Below, one piece after another: positions 10,587-22,650 of a stretch of 64,000 bases of DNA (position 1 is the first letter of the stretch; each line of letters begins with the position of its first letter). A model generated the notes under the pieces. The model made no database searches. It saw only the letters and a list, made by a program, of their open reading frames with translations, and was not told the DNA's origin. Source of the stretch: Metellina segmentata (Eukaryota; Arthropoda; Arachnida; Araneae; Tetragnathidae); NCBI GenBank assembly GCA_947359465.1, contig OX375872.1, forward strand, positions 80,645,641 to 80,709,640, in the 5' to 3' direction. Both the position numbers and the translations under genes were made by a program.

Positions 10587-12240
10587 TAAAAGGAAAGAGA
10601 AGTGAAGGAACTTTGCATGAAAATGTAGACTGCAAATACTTAAATAGCAGGGAGTTATGTAGATTAACACACAAGCCATTAAAGAAGTAGATTAATACTG
10701 TTGTGTTTGGGGTATTTTTCTGTTTAACGACGCATATAAAAAGGGATATTTCGAAACTTGTAACACGTGCTTGTAATCACTACATTCCGTGAGCTCTTCT
10801 ATTCGTATAATTTTACCGAGTACGGCAATAACGCAAATTCAACGCAAGTTGTGTAATAAATTAGTAATATGTATCACAAGAATTACTCTGTTTAGGAAAA
10901 GAAGCAGAAATTGTGAAGTTTTAGACTAGCTTAAGACATGCTACAAAGTACTGAATGGAATTAGATTAGGATAATAATACTTATTCCCTCAATTTCAAGG
11001 CACAAATTGATTCGGCTTAGGATTTCGTGAATCAGGGGAAAAGAAAAACCAAATGGTAATTTTAAATATGTTTTACTTTCTCTTGCTTTTCATAGATGTG
11101 AGAGACATTTCATTTTGTAATTAAATTAGTAAATGTAGTATGGGAAGTTAACGTCTTTTAAAGTGTCAAAGTGTTTACAGAATTTGATTTAAAAGAAAAA
11201 CATTTTCGTTTGCAAGAGAAATAAATTAAATACAATCCTTTAAAATCAACTGATACGAAATATCTTGTAATAACTTCTTTTGTTTTGTTTTAAACATGCA
11301 CTATTTTTTGGAAAAAAATATTTGTTTTGAAACCTGAAACGAGGAGAAATAATATTTTATTGCCGTAAGAAAGTTACCGGGCCAAAATGGCGCTCTCTCG
11401 CCAAGCCAGTTGGGTGGCTGGAATCAATGTCCAACTGTAAATCACGCTGTCACACACAAAAATCGTTTTTCTTATTTACTTTTCATGGCTAGAACCTGTT
11501 GCCTCTTCAACAAGTGAGAGTACTTATTTGAAGAAAAGTGAATTCAATGAATATGTTTTTTATGATTAATTTTTACTGAGAAACTTAAAATAATGTGATA
11601 AGCGTACTTAGAAATAAACGATAGTTAATCATAAGGAGTTTATTCTTAAATAGTTATGCGTTATAGTTATTCTATATAGTTATAGATATTATTATTAAGA
11701 GAAAAAAAAAAAAATTAACCAAAATTGAATGAAATTCTTGAGTTTGATAACTTAATCAACTTACAAACACATTGTGTTAAGTGTCTAACAATACTTATAT
11801 TAAAGGGATAGTTGAGACAAGAATTAGCAAGAATTAACTCTAAGAAACACATGAAATTTCTTAATTTCGCATGTTAAATTTTCAGTTTACATTGAAAAGC
11901 TTTCAAATGTTGTAATAGAATTTACATATATGTTTCGATGAAGTGAGACCTTTTGTTAGTTTTCTTAACCCTTTTAGTTTAAAAAAAAGTTGTAAGATAT
12001 CATTCTTTTAAAAGGCAATTAAAATTTAGAACATATAAACGAAAATTTGAAAGCAAAATAAGATATACACCTGGATATAGGTAGTATTTCTTTTTTTCCC
12101 CAGATAGAAGAGCTTTTGAGGACTTTCAAAATTTATTTTTTAATGTTAAAAATCCCTAAAATAGTCAAAAAATCTTAAATAGTCAAGCAAAAATTTGCTA
12201 GCCTTTAACAATGCATGAAAGTGAAAATTTTATTTGTACA
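10587..12240. other. AT-rich DNA, no gene recognised
   Basis: Very AT-rich, with no open frame of note. One small GC-richer spot at about 11375-11450 contains CAAAATGGCGC, which matches the core of YY1/Pho-type sites; a single short match is weak evidence of function. Confidence 0.5.
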
Positions 12241-12540
12241 GTAGGTAGGTTTGCATAGTTGAACTAACGTCAGTCACACTGGAGCAACTTAACGTGCTAT
12301 TTGCGTCGGTCCGAGATCTATCTCGAAGGGAAAGATCTGAGGACAACAAACACCACACAATTTTGAACCTCGTTCCAAATTTCCTCCAAAGTTCCACATC
12401 ACGCCAACATGAGGACGTTTAAGGCCACGACAGATTTAGCGTGCATCAACCCCCACATACACGACGGTCTTTGGTTGGATCGAGTTTCGAACTCGCGATT
12501 TCTTGTCGCTAATCCAATACTCTTTCAACCGGTATATCGG
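12241..12540 (-). repeat. SINE-A copy, near full length
   Basis: Runs from GTAGGTAGGTTTG through CACACTGGAGCAAC, CGAAGGGAAAGATCTGAGG, CACGCCAACATGAGGAC and CACGACGGTCTTTGG to the tRNA-like head near 12475-12540 (box B as CGAGTTTCGAACTCG on the plus strand). The middle is shortened compared with the longest copies. Confidence 0.85.
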
Positions 12541-13380
12541 GTCCTTTTTATTTGTATGAATAACTGAAAGGATGTAATTGCAACTAATATTTAGGTATCT
12601 AAAATAAAAATTGTTTAAATAAGTGAAAAAAATTTGAGAAATTAAAGGTATTTTGATAAAAAAATAAATTTATACTTAATTTTAGGTCTTACCTGAATAT
12701 ACCTACTCATTATTTTCAATTTTATTATGGATATATAAGTAAATAGATTAAACTTTTATTCTATAATTTATACTTAGGAATTTAATTATTTCAGAGCTAA
12801 AATAGTTTACCCTAGGACTTCAATTATTGGTTGTTTCTATTTAATCTATTTGTTAAGTTGTAGAATTTCCAACTAAATATTTAAAATGAACCCCACATTC
12901 AAAATCATGCTTGCAAAGCGTAGTGATGCATTAATTTCATCTCTATCAACAGACATAAATTCAAAAGTCAGTAGAAGGGATGTTAGAAAATTTAAATCAG
13001 CTCATTACTTGATAAATGGGGAATGAATAATGAATGAAGTTTCTTGAGGTCATATATCCAGAAATTAGTTAAGAGCAGAAAGACATCGCGTCACCAAATT
13101 TTGTTTACTTCGTTTCGAATACATTGATCAGAGTACTATAATCATTATAGAAAATCGTTGAAGTATGTGCAATTATGTCTGTTGCTAAAAATAAATGCCC
13201 TTAGTCAGTGGAAATGATGTATTATTCTTGAATTTAAGCTTCATGAGAGGGAGAGTAAAGTTTTAGATTAATAAAGAAGAATCAAATTAAATCCTACTTT
13301 AATTGATATATTTCCAATCAAAATAGTTATAGAGCTAAATTAGGATGAGTTTTCGAAATAAGTGGTAACTTATATTCTTA
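12541..13380. other. AT-rich DNA, nothing recognised
   Basis: No open frame above the background and no repeat family recognised. Confidence 0.5.
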
Positions 13381-13700
13381 ACAATAATTTTTATAAGAGC
13401 ACTTAGAATTATATTGCCTTGAAAGTTTGATTTTAAAAAAAGTAGATAGTTAATTAACGTCGCATTGCAGCTATTGGTGACCATCTGCGATAAATCCCTA
13501 TTGGAAAGATCAAAGATATTTTAAAGGAAAATGTCTTAAGAATCAGTTTTCAGTATTTGTGGAAACAGTAGTACAATTACTCTTATAGAAACATTCAGAA
13601 TTATAATGCTTTGAAAACTCTTTTTTTAAAGGCAGAAGTTTTAGGAATCAATTTTCAGTATTAATGAAAACAATAGAAACATTCGTAATTATATCACCTA
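13381..13700. repeat. About 110-bp tandem repeat containing a SINE-A fragment
   Basis: AGAATCAGTTTTCAGTATT at about 13534 and AGGAATCAATTTTCAGTATT at about 13642 begin similar units, each followed by a GAAAC and a CATTCRGAATTATA-type stretch. A related piece precedes at 13395. A minus-strand SINE-A fragment (13439-13517) lies within the array. Confidence 0.6.
13439..13517 (-). repeat. SINE-A 3' fragment
   Basis: AGTAGATAGTTAATTAACGTCGCA followed by GCTATTGGTGACCATC and a degraded GGGAAAGATC region. Only the 3' end of the SINE is present. Confidence 0.65.
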
Positions 13701-14035
13701 ATAACATTGATTTTTCAAAGTAAATGTATAATACTTTAAATACCTTAAAATCGATTTTGTATTCGATACAGTTTCCCATGAAACGTATGTATATAAACTT
13801 TCAGTAAAATTAATTTACTCATTTTAAATTAGCTTCGTTCAGCGTAATCATTTTATACACATGGTTTTATGTACTGAATCTTTTAACTGATATATTTTGA
13901 TGATTATGATGTATTTTATGATAAATATGATATATTTTAATGTAACAACAACAACCTTCCTAGTCTAATCATAAAAAGTAAACTGTCTTCAATATGTTTG
14001 CGTTTTATTATAAACGTTCAAACTATATAGGGCTG
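13701..14035. other. AT-rich DNA, nothing recognised
   Basis: Very AT-rich sequence with repeated GATATATTTTG-like words near 13890-13945. No gene or element could be assigned. Confidence 0.45.
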
Positions 14036-14935
14036 TTTTCTATGTCAGCAAAATATATCCTTCATTTCACAATTTGCTCTAAGCTCATTACAACAGTAAA
14101 ATTCCTTATATTTAGTCGTAAACATAGTTATGGGATGCTATGTACATTAACGTGTTTATAAAAACTCCAGCCGAAGCTTCAAAGTTCTAATCACTTCCAA
14201 TACCACCAAGTCACTCTATTTCATAATTTATAGCAGGTTCACTACAAAATGCAACGTTTCAAAAGAGCCTGTGTTTCGTCGTAAGTAGTTATGAGTTTGC
14301 TTTCAACACTGTTTCTGTATAAAAATAATCGTGTTTATAAAAACTAGTCATCTTCTTCAAAGCTCTTATCAATCCTAATACCACCATGTCACCTCATTCC
14401 ACAATTTGTAGCAGGTTCACTGCAAAAATAGACAAACAGATGAAAGCCTTAGTCAAACTGTGTCTGTGGTAGTAAAAATGTAAAACTACAAAAATTGAAT
14501 AAATAAAGATTAAAAACCAGTGAAAATATAACAGAGGAAAACTTGAGTTTTAATATTTAATTCTAAAATAGTGTTTCCACGAATCACTTTTAAAACTAAG
14601 GCTTTCCACATCACGTGTATAGGCACAGACCCACTAGCGTCATCCAATAGTATGTTCGATAGATGGATAAGACTTCTCTAATGTTCAACTCGTGAACAGA
14701 TTTCAGATATGGGACCGCCTTCTCTTGTTTGTAATCAAACTAATGCGAAACTCACGACAAAAATACCTTGCGAAAGAATTTATATATAGTCGTATACACA
14801 ATTTTAGTGTATGCTTTTAACACTATTTCTGCACAAAAATAATTATGCTTGTTTTGTCCACAAACATGCATACAAAAACTCCAACTATCTAGTAGTTAAG
14901 AGTGCCTATCACTACCAATAACAGCCAGACTCGTT
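14036..14935. repeat. Diverged tandem repeat, about 174-bp unit
   Basis: GTTTATAAAAACT is followed by CTTCAAAG, AATACCACCA, GTCAC and GCAGGTTCACT at 14155-14255 and again at 14330-14430. Weaker relatives occur near 14050 (CATTTCACAATTTG) and at 14770-14930 (TTTCTGCACAAAAATAATTATG, then CAAAAACTCCAACT). Intervening DNA is unrecognised. Confidence 0.6.
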
Positions 14936-15540
14936 TTCAGAAATTGAAAGAAAGTTCAAGATGCTGACCTGATATGTGTTATAGAGAGAAGAACCTGACA
15001 GCTGTGATGTTCGCAAAACTTTCGTTTCGTGAAGGATGCATGGCCGAAAAAACTCCTTTCGCGCTGAGGGGATTCCCAATTCAATTATAGCTTAATTTCG
15101 CTTAATTCCTTAACGTCAGGTTATCATCCATCACTGCCTCACGCTGCTCTGGTACCTGTCTTGAAGCATCGGCTCTGTCCCCTGTACTATCTCTCATTCG
15201 ACTTTCCTGAACAGCGGTTTTCACCGACACCGCGGTAATCTTTTCTGACACCAGAATGCTCAAACTAGCGATGTTTGACGGGTAACAGTAACTTTTCAAG
15301 GACAAAGTGTATATTTATAAATACAGCTAGGAATTTTAGGTTTTTTTTTTTGGCAAGTTTAAAATGTTATTCGAGTGTATAGAAATGTAATTCATAAAAA
15401 TCCAACAAGGCGAGGGCACGAATTTTTTGGGTCGCCGAATTAGTTTTTTTTGTTAGTATACGATACTAAAGTAGTGATTTTCACACCGCTCTGGAGAAGC
15501 GATTGCTGCACACGAGTGTACTGATGGCGTAACAGTTTAA
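14936..15540. other. No gene recognised
   Basis: A somewhat GC-richer piece lies at 14990-15300; a 67-codon minus-strand frame at 15102-15305 has no recognisable motif. The rest is AT-rich. Confidence 0.45.
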
Positions 15541-15549
15541 ATTGTGTGA

Positions 15550-15664
15550 GATTTATTCCACTTTAATTGATTTAATTCCATTTTAATGGTTTAATTTATT
15601 CCATTTTAATGGTTTAATTTATTCCATTTCAATGGTTTAATTTATTCCATTTTAATGGTTTAAT
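15550..15664. repeat. 23-bp AT-rich minisatellite
   Basis: ATTCCATTTTAATGGTTTAA recurs at 23-bp intervals about four to five times. Each unit contains the palindrome CCATTTTAATGG or a close variant. No coding frame. Confidence 0.85.
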
Positions 15665-16375
15665 CAATGTACCCAATAGCAATATATGATTGCTTCTTAA
15701 ATCTATTAATTTATCTTAACAATTTTTCTGCGAAAAGATTTTTTTAAACTGTATAATTATTTCTTGGTGGTTGATATATTTTTTTGGTGATTCAATTCAA
15801 TAAGTAATCTGCTTCAATGAAGCGTTTTACTTAACTGTAATTGCGTATGCATTTTTCTACCTTTTTTGGATTCTATATTTTTTGCGCTGTTATTGGATAT
15901 TTTTCTGTAGAGAAACTATAATTAAATAAGCGAATACAAAAAGTGTATTCACAAATAATTTCAAGTAATACTTGCATTCTTTGTAATCGTATAAAATATT
16001 TTTGAGCATTATTTTTTATTTCAAAAGTACAATACTTTTGTAGGTATACTTTTACAAAATTATACCTGTTATTTTTATCGGATCTGCAATATATAATATT
16101 TTTTGGTGTGCCATAGGATTTTAGAAATTAATTTATGAATAGTTTTTGAGAAATATTGATTTTTAAAATATGCCTGCTCCTATATTGACTATGCTTATAC
16201 AAATTTTGAGCATGCAGCTACGCTCGGTAGATACGACAGTCTCCTCCTGGGTGCGGTTCTCACTTTCAATCAATGGTTTTCTTATAATTTTCATGTGCAG
16301 AGCCACTTCAAATGTTTATTCAAGAAAGCAATTAGTTCATTTACGCATCATTTCACTTTTCATACCAAATTCACC
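15665..16375. other. AT-rich DNA, nothing recognised
   Basis: Contains an 81-codon frame from 16170 that runs into the SINE fragment; it has no motif and is not considered a gene. Confidence 0.5.
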
Positions 16376-16482
16376 TTACGAGGCGTTGTCCTTGGATCTT
16401 TACCTTAAGGATTGATACCGGACTATAGCCAATAGTCCGTTGCGTTGCTTGAATATGACGTTAGTTAATTACCTACCAATCC
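16376..16482 (+). repeat. SINE-A 3' fragment
   Basis: GGCGTTGTCCTTGGATCTTT, GGATTGATACCGGACTATAG and CCGTTGCGTTGCTTG lead to the 3' end GTTAGTTAATTACCTACC. Only the distal third of the SINE is present. Confidence 0.8.
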
Positions 16483-16814
16483 AAATTCACTTTTAAGGGC
16501 ATTAGGTTTATCATTATTTACTAAAAAACTATAAGAAATTTTTGTTGAAAATGTATTTAATTTTGCTTTTTGAGAATCTATTTAGTCAAACAAAAGTAAG
16601 ATATAGAAATGTTAAAAAAGGGGAACGGTAGTGGAAATTGCACCCAGTAAGGCAGGAAAATAAAATATTAGACTGAGCATTGCTATTGAGAGGAGCTTCA
16701 AAAAGTGATCAACATTTCGATTAATAGACTGTTAAAAATTGACTTGGTTAATTGATTTGGCATCTTATCGACTCATTTGGCTTTATAACATCTTATGACA
16801 TAGTACATGTGTGA

Positions 16815-17065
16815 ATGCGCTTTTCTATAGAGTAACGGCAGAAATGGTGCAATCCCCAAGTCTACTACAATGTTGCAGGGACCAATCAGATGACCAATCA
16901 ATAGATGGTCATCCGTCCACACCATGGTCCAACCACATCATGAATATTCATGCCATCCGTCAGACCAAAGAGGCTAAGTATCACGTTACTGCTAGTTTTG
17001 AACACATGATCCTTGGTTCATTAGAAGTTTACAATTGTACTCACTCTACTTTTATATTTCCTCTA
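16815..17065 (+). repeat. Dispersed repeat C, copy 1
   Basis: This stretch shares ordered blocks with two other places in the window: TTTCTATAGAGT, AAATGGTGCAATCCCCAAG, GGACCAATCAGATGACC, AGTTTTGAACACATGATCC and CACTCTACTTT. The relatives are at 45.36-45.57 kb (plus) and 48.55-48.70 kb (minus). The 85-codon open frame inside it is not shared as a protein. No terminal inverted repeats or target duplications were found, so the class is unknown. Confidence 0.55.
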
Positions 17066-17605
17066 TGATTAGCACACGTATATACCGTATACCGAGTTAC
17101 ACTGTCGACTCGAAACTCTCATAAACGTAGACCATATATTGGCAAGTGTATTTTTCAAATCGATACTTTTTTAAACCGAGTGATCATTGCACGCTTCCTC
17201 TTTGCTCTTGTATTTCTCTAGTGAAGTATACTATCCTCATATAATATTTTTTTAATTTGACGACTCCAAGTGCAGCCCTTTCCTGTGAGTTGGCTTAAGT
17301 TAGGCATTTCCTTGCATTTTGTGTGATTTTTACGGAAGAAGGTATGTTCTGTTTTTTCAGAGTTGCGTGTCATAATTTCTTGTTGTTTTCAAAGGGCATT
17401 TTTGGACGAACTTCATTGAAATTCTGTTTACCCGGGCCTCATTTTTCTCCCAATTTGGAAATAAAAAATTTGTTAATTGTTCGTATTAAGTTTTTTGACT
17501 TTGTTTTGACAGCTAAAAAAAATCTTATTTATAGTTATAAATTAATAAACACAGCAAATGACAAACTAAATCTCTCCCCCCCCCCAGGGCGAACATTAAT
17601 GTTTG
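17066..17605. other. No gene recognised
   Basis: A 109-codon open frame at 17323-17652 runs into the hAT-type fragment and has no recognisable domain. A ten-base C run occurs near 17580. Confidence 0.45.
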
Positions 17606-17755
17606 AGGTTACTAAACCAGTTATAAGAAATGGGGGCGAGGAGAAAGTTTAAATACACTGATGTTTGAAAACATCGATGGTTTTGGGCGATGTATTATCA
17701 ACATCGATGTTTTAATTTTTAACATCGATGTTTAGTTGGCGATGTCGCATCCCTA
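17606..17755. mobile_element. hAT-type ATCGATGT element, right-end fragment
   Basis: Contains the same unit as the complete elements at 24955 and 45761: CTAAACCAGTTATAAGAAATG, GTTTAAATACACTG, AACATCGATG, GCGATGTATTATCAACATCG and the terminus GGCGATGTCGCATCCCTA. The left end (TAGGGATGCG) is missing and no matching 8-bp duplication was found upstream, so this is a truncated copy. Confidence 0.75.
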
Positions 17756-17763
17756 GTGTGTAT

Positions 17764-17970
17764 ACATAGAGTGTGTATGATAAAATTTTTTAATTTTTTA
17801 TTTAATAAATGCTGATATAATTTACTCTGTGTCTTATATTTATCTCATTCCATTAATTAAAAGGAACTAGATTTTCTGCAAACCAATATCGGAGTACTCG
17901 GCATCATCACGTTGAGCAAAAAATATTTATAAAAACATTTTAATAACATATTCACCTGAATGCAGATACG
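17764..17970. other. AT-rich DNA, nothing recognised
   Basis: Short AT-rich spacer between the hAT-type fragment and a SINE-A copy. Confidence 0.4.
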
Positions 17971-17971
17971 T

Positions 17972-18282
17972 ATTTAGGTACTTTTTAACTAACTTCACAC
18001 ACTGGATCAACACAATGGGCTATTGGCGACGGTCCGGGATCAAACCCGAAGGGAAAGATCATAGGAATACACCACGTAAATTTAAACCAGGGTCAGGTGA
18101 CGAACCATAGTCAAAAATGAGCTGTCCCTCTCCAAATTTCCACACCACACCAACGTGAGAACATTTGAGGTCGCTACAAATTTAATATGTACCAGACCCC
18201 TTTGCACACGACGGTCTTTGGTTGGATTCAAACTCCCTCCGGTTGCTAATCCACTGCTCTTCCAATCGGGCTACCGCGGCTC
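17972..18282 (-). repeat. SINE-A copy, full length
   Basis: Complete in outline: 3' end (TTTAGGTACTTTTTAACTAAC), GGTCCGGGATCAAACCCGAA, GGGAAAGATCATAGG, CCACACCACACCAACGTGAG, CACGACGGTCTTTGGTTGG, and the tRNA-like head to GGCTACCGCGGC. The reverse-strand head reads GCCGCGGTAGCC and is followed by a box A-like GATTGGAAGAGCAG. Confidence 0.9.
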
Positions 18283-18411
18283 CACCCGAATGAAGGAAAC
18301 ATATAGTATGAAAAATGGTATATTTTGAGTTATACTTGAATTAATAAAGCGGATTTGTCATACAAGATACTTAATGAAAGCGCTGGGTAACTTTTTTAAC
18401 CACTATCTTAA

Positions 18412-18649
18412 TCTTCCAGTGGTTTTAAAGAGATATCTTGTTCATCAAGATTCGACTGATTTTGTTAATGACGATATATTTCGTCATCAAGATATTGCCG
18501 ATTTTTTTTAATGACACAATCACGACCTGGCCAGTTTTCTAATGATCGTGATCGTGCTTTCTTCTAACAATTGGATATATAGAACAATACAAGATCTGGT
18601 CAGTTTTGCTAATGATAATATACCCAGTTTGAGAAAATCGCCAGGAAGG
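18412..18649. mobile_element. Diverged TTAA MITE (piggyBac-like)
   Basis: TTAA at 18408-18411 precedes TCTTCCAGTGGTTTT; the right end reads, inward, CCTTCCTGGCGATTTT and is followed by TTAT rather than TTAA. The interior carries TTCGTCATCAAGAT and GACCTGGCCAGTTTTCTAATG, matching the other TTAA MITEs. Base decay at the right target site suggests an older insertion. Confidence 0.6.
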
Positions 18650-19888
18650 TTATGTATCTCTATATATCGGCTATTGAATAATGCAAGTACAGATGAAACC
18701 GAGATTGCCGGATAAAACTATTTTTCCATTTGTCTCTAAAACAAAACATTGGTTTGATGAAACTACCAAATGGCCAAACTGCGCCAAAAACAGAACATGT
18801 ATATTTTTACACAGAAAGAAAGTCTTACCGACAGAAGAGAATACACCCAAGGTGGAACCGAACCTGCGCCACCGACAACTCCCAGTTAGCTAGGACACTA
18901 GGTAAACCCAGTGAGCCGCGAACACACCAAAACATTGCGTTTAGGTGACGATATTAGTGGTATAGAACTAGATGTAAAAGAAAAATATGACTTGAAAAAT
19001 TCACAGCACGGATAAAGCTTAGTGCTACCAATGAGGGAAATTATCTAATCAATAACACACTTGTACACAGAGAAATCAGTAAACCGTACGAGACAAACAG
19101 AAGAGGAAAACTGAGACCTGAAAATTAAAACGTCTGAAGCCAAAGTGTAGGGTAAGAAATTGAAAATAATGTACTGATGTCAAACATAAACGGAGGAAAG
19201 AAATTGTCCGGAAATTTTACAGTATGGAAAAAGAGAGATAACTTTCTTACAGCCGTAAAAGACTGAATCGATATGATTGATACTAAGTGCTTTAGGATAG
19301 ATATATCGATAGAATTGAAGATTGATGATTTGAAATGATGGATGTGATCCCTTTCACTAGGGATTCTGCTTTACGGAAATAGTTTGTTTGCTTGTGTGTG
19401 TTGAGAAATAAAGACAAATACAAATATATTTTTCTCATTTTGAATGTAGTATTCTATCTAAAGTAGACTGAGAGAGGAAAATGTCTCATAAATACATGTT
19501 CTCAAAGCGAATTCTTCACGATTTTTATCTAAATCAGGAGCAAAATTGTACCGAAAAATGTAGGTTCTCTGAGAATAATTATTCACATGATTTAATCGCT
19601 GTATTTCTATAAAAACTTGACTGATTTAAGAAAATCACTATGTCCATATATGAATATAACTATTAACTGCCTCAATATCTTAAACTAGAAAATGTACCAT
19701 TTATATAAACTTGAAGTGTATTCACAAGAAAATAAGCAGTTTATTTTACTTAATAGTAACTATTAGACATCCGTGTTTACAACTCATGTCAGTGAAATAA
19801 TCTGTGTGTGTGACAATGAATTAACGCATTCTATTTAGATATATTTACTTAAAACCTACATGAAAACTTTGTTTTATTAAAGTGTTTC
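18650..19888. other. No gene recognised
   Basis: Overlapping short frames at 18681-18948 lack motifs. Otherwise AT-rich with no recognised repeat. Confidence 0.5.
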
Positions 19889-19892
19889 TTAA

Positions 19893-20677
19893 TCTTTAAC
19901 TGCTGTCATGGGTCTCAGAGACCCCGAGTTATTTTTGACAAGTCGTTTCCACCCCTCAAAGTGAATATTGGTCCCTGTCCTATTCAGTACCTTCCTACTA
20001 CGTCCGACAGAAGCCAAAAATATCAAGACTGGTTTGGCTGCCCCATCTATTTCGCGATTTACACTATTTGTATTTCCCGCGTGGTCTCTTAGACCCCTTC
20101 ACAGCATTTGCGTTACCGTTCTTGTTGAATGAAATCGTCTAAGTTGGAGTAGGGAATTTGGTCAATGAGCCTAAAATGGCAACAAACTTTACTAAAAAAC
20201 GACCTGTGTATCTTACAAAAAAAGAAATTCAGAATGTTGTTGATGGTTGGTCGGAAATAGATTACTGGATTTTGGAAATTTAGTCAGATGAAGATGAAAA
20301 CATTTCAAGTGCGTCTTCACAAGAATATTTCTACGGAAAAATAACTTCAAATTGGATGCCGGGGGGAACCTAATCGTGCCGTTAGAACACCAAAACACAG
20401 CATAGTTTTACAGTTTGCAGGGTTTAAACGTCCTGCAAAATTAGGTCCGAAAACTGAGCATGAAGAGACATGGAATCTAATTAACTTATAAAGTAGTATA
20501 AAATTTATTTTATGTTAAGAATTGAATTATATTAATTTAAAATGATAAATAATAATTATCCAAAGAATCTTTCATTAACATATTATATTAATCAACTTTA
20601 TACGCACTTCAGTGAGCGAGGTCTCAGAGACCCCTCCACACTAGTTACGAGACGGTTTGTGACACAGCAGTTAAAGG
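19893..20677 (+). mobile_element. piggyBac-like element, 785 bp, non-autonomous
   Basis: Flanked by TTAA at 19889-19892 and 20678-20681. The ends form a terminal inverted repeat: TCTTTAACTGCTGT on the left, CCTTTAACTGCTGT read inward on the right. Just inside each end is the palindrome GGTCTCAGAGACC (about 19911 and 20620), and a broken version (GGTCTCTTAGACC) lies near 20085. Subterminal repeats of this kind usually bind the transposase. Between the ends is the broken N-terminal part of a transposase; the catalytic region is absent. The short length suggests an internal deletion derivative. Confidence 0.75.
20176..20480 (+). pseudogene. piggyBac-like transposase N-terminal remnant
   Basis: The frame opens with ATG at 20176 and encodes a basic start (MATNFTKKRPVYLTKKEIQ) but stops at 20281-20283. 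It continues in frame as an acidic stretch SDEDENISSASSQ and stops again near 20371. After a frame change the sequence encodes a stretch ending KLGPKTEHEETWNLINL, which resembles the PGP...K..TE.E.W.L region preceding the DDE domain in PiggyBac family proteins (DDE_Tnp_1_7). The whole catalytic domain is missing. Assignment rests on the TTAA ends, the position within the element and this weak similarity. Confidence 0.5.
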
Positions 20678-20681
20678 TTAA

Positions 20682-22650
20682 CACTTTTGGTTAGATATAA
20701 TTAAGGAATTCTAGCTTATGTAAATCATTCAATGTTTTTAAAATTTCCCTGAACAGAAATGACATTTCTTGAATAGTAATAATGCCTTCAAAGACATGAT
20801 AGTGAAAAAAGTAGTGTCTGCTTCCATAACTAATCTTGTCGACTTCTAAATTGAGATCCCACTTGAGTTCCACTAATTTTTTCTCAGATTAATTTACGTA
20901 CTTTAACTGTTGACTTTATTTGTACCGATGCTGCTGGTTTTAAATATTCAAATTTAGCATTTTTACTACTGATATTTTGTTATGATTTTTATGTTTACAC
21001 TGGTTGTGCTATTTTATCTTTTGTTTGGTTCAGTTTGTATATTTATGGATCTTGCGCCATAAAATACATACCTATAGTGTGGTTCTGGTTATAAGATAGA
21101 TGACCTTAGGCTTGTCCATTTCAAGAAAAGAAGTTAAACTCACCAGTGAAGGGCTGCTGTATAAAAACGAATGTATGGCGATAGCCATAGCAACTTGTAG
21201 TTACTATAATTGCTACCTGAGTCAGAATCAACACTAAAGATCGCAATCGACTTTCACATAATATTCGGAATTCGTTCCCTGGAAGTTTTATTAGCAACTT
21301 ACAGAAATCGTATCCAAAAAGTGACCAAGAAAAGTGAAAGCCAAGTGACGTTACGCCCGGATTACGTCCAGAAAGCTCGTTCTGTACCAAAAACACTACC
21401 ACCACTTTCATTTAGTTTGACAGAAAAAGCCTCTTATACCTTTGAAATTTAAATATATTTTACTACAGCTCAAGTGAAACGAGGGGAACATACACGAGAA
21501 TGTAGAAGTTAAACAATCAACACGTTTAATAATAGAACAAGATATCCAATGCTGATAGTTATTTTAATTTACTTTATGTATCTAACACTTTTGTCGATAT
21601 TTACATTTTTGAATACTTTATATATAAACTGTACAATATAACCACGATTTAACTTTTAACATTTATAATATAATTAAATCAATTACTTCCCTGTACAACA
21701 AAACAACAATATTTTACTTTTTTTTTTTTCATGAATCAAAATCAGAATGAAACAATCTAAAAACGTTAACATTTCTTCTTATTTTTGGGTTTATAAACTG
21801 TAATTTTTTAAATGAATGGGGAAAATACACACACACACATAGCAACTTGTTTGGTTTGTTGATTTGGGTTTAATGGCGTAAGGTCCAAAAACAAACAAGC
21901 AGCACCAAATACATGACATAATGTAACAAACATTCATTTGTCCAACAGATAAAAGTTACATTTAAAAATTGTCATACATCGAATTGGAATCCCAAATATT
22001 GAGATAGAAACATCGTCCATGCAAATCTCAACTGTTTCTTTGTTGTTCTTAAAAGAATGCACCGGACCACTTGTCGTCTAATCACTTTAATAGAGTACAA
22101 AGAAAAATGTCACAGAACGAGTGATGCGAATGGGTTGTTTGGGCCAGCTGTCGTCGTCTGTGCCACACGTGTGAACGGCATTTTGTTTGCGACGTTGATG
22201 CGTTATTAATGAAGGCGACGAAATTTCCGCTAGTTTGGGTTTTTCACCCGCCTGCGCTTTGAACGTTCCCCATTGTCGAAGTGTCAGTCGATTCCTGAGT
22301 TAAGAGTCGATATTTAGATGACGAGAAGGAACGTATAATGGGCAATTAAATCTGGGACAGGACAAAGGAAGATGCTAACTGACTCATTTAGAAACTGGAT
22401 TGTGGAAAATTTCTCCTCTATGTCTTGCATATGCACCTACCCACACATATGTATATGGTGTACACAGTAAAGTCCTTATACGCCCACACAACTATCGAAC
22501 ACAAACAGTTAATTATTAAAGTGATGTATAGGTATGGTAAACTATGCTCTAGACACCGTAAAATTGGAAATTGGAGTTCTTATTAGGAAAACTATAAAAT
22601 ATAAGTAAAAAAGTTCAGTTAGAAATTTATAGATAATCACTGTTATAGTA
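20682..22650. other. Mostly AT-rich, with one CpG-rich block at about 22.13-22.33 kb
   Basis: Open frames are short and unrecognised (for example 96 codons, minus, 21121-21411). A SINE-B-like tail (TTTTGTTTGGTTCAG ... GATCTTGCGCCATAAAATAC) lies at about 21018-21067. The block at 22130-22330 is clearly richer in CpG than its surroundings, includes the E-box palindrome CACACGTGTG, and has no long open frame. A regulatory or conserved non-coding role is possible but unproven. Confidence 0.4.

Noticed and set aside
11375..11450. YY1/Pho-type promoter element
   Set aside because: One CAAAATGGCGC match in a small GC-richer patch, with no open frame or other promoter signal nearby.
16811..17068. 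85-codon plus-strand frame
   Set aside because: It coincides with dispersed repeat C, and the other two copies do not preserve the frame.
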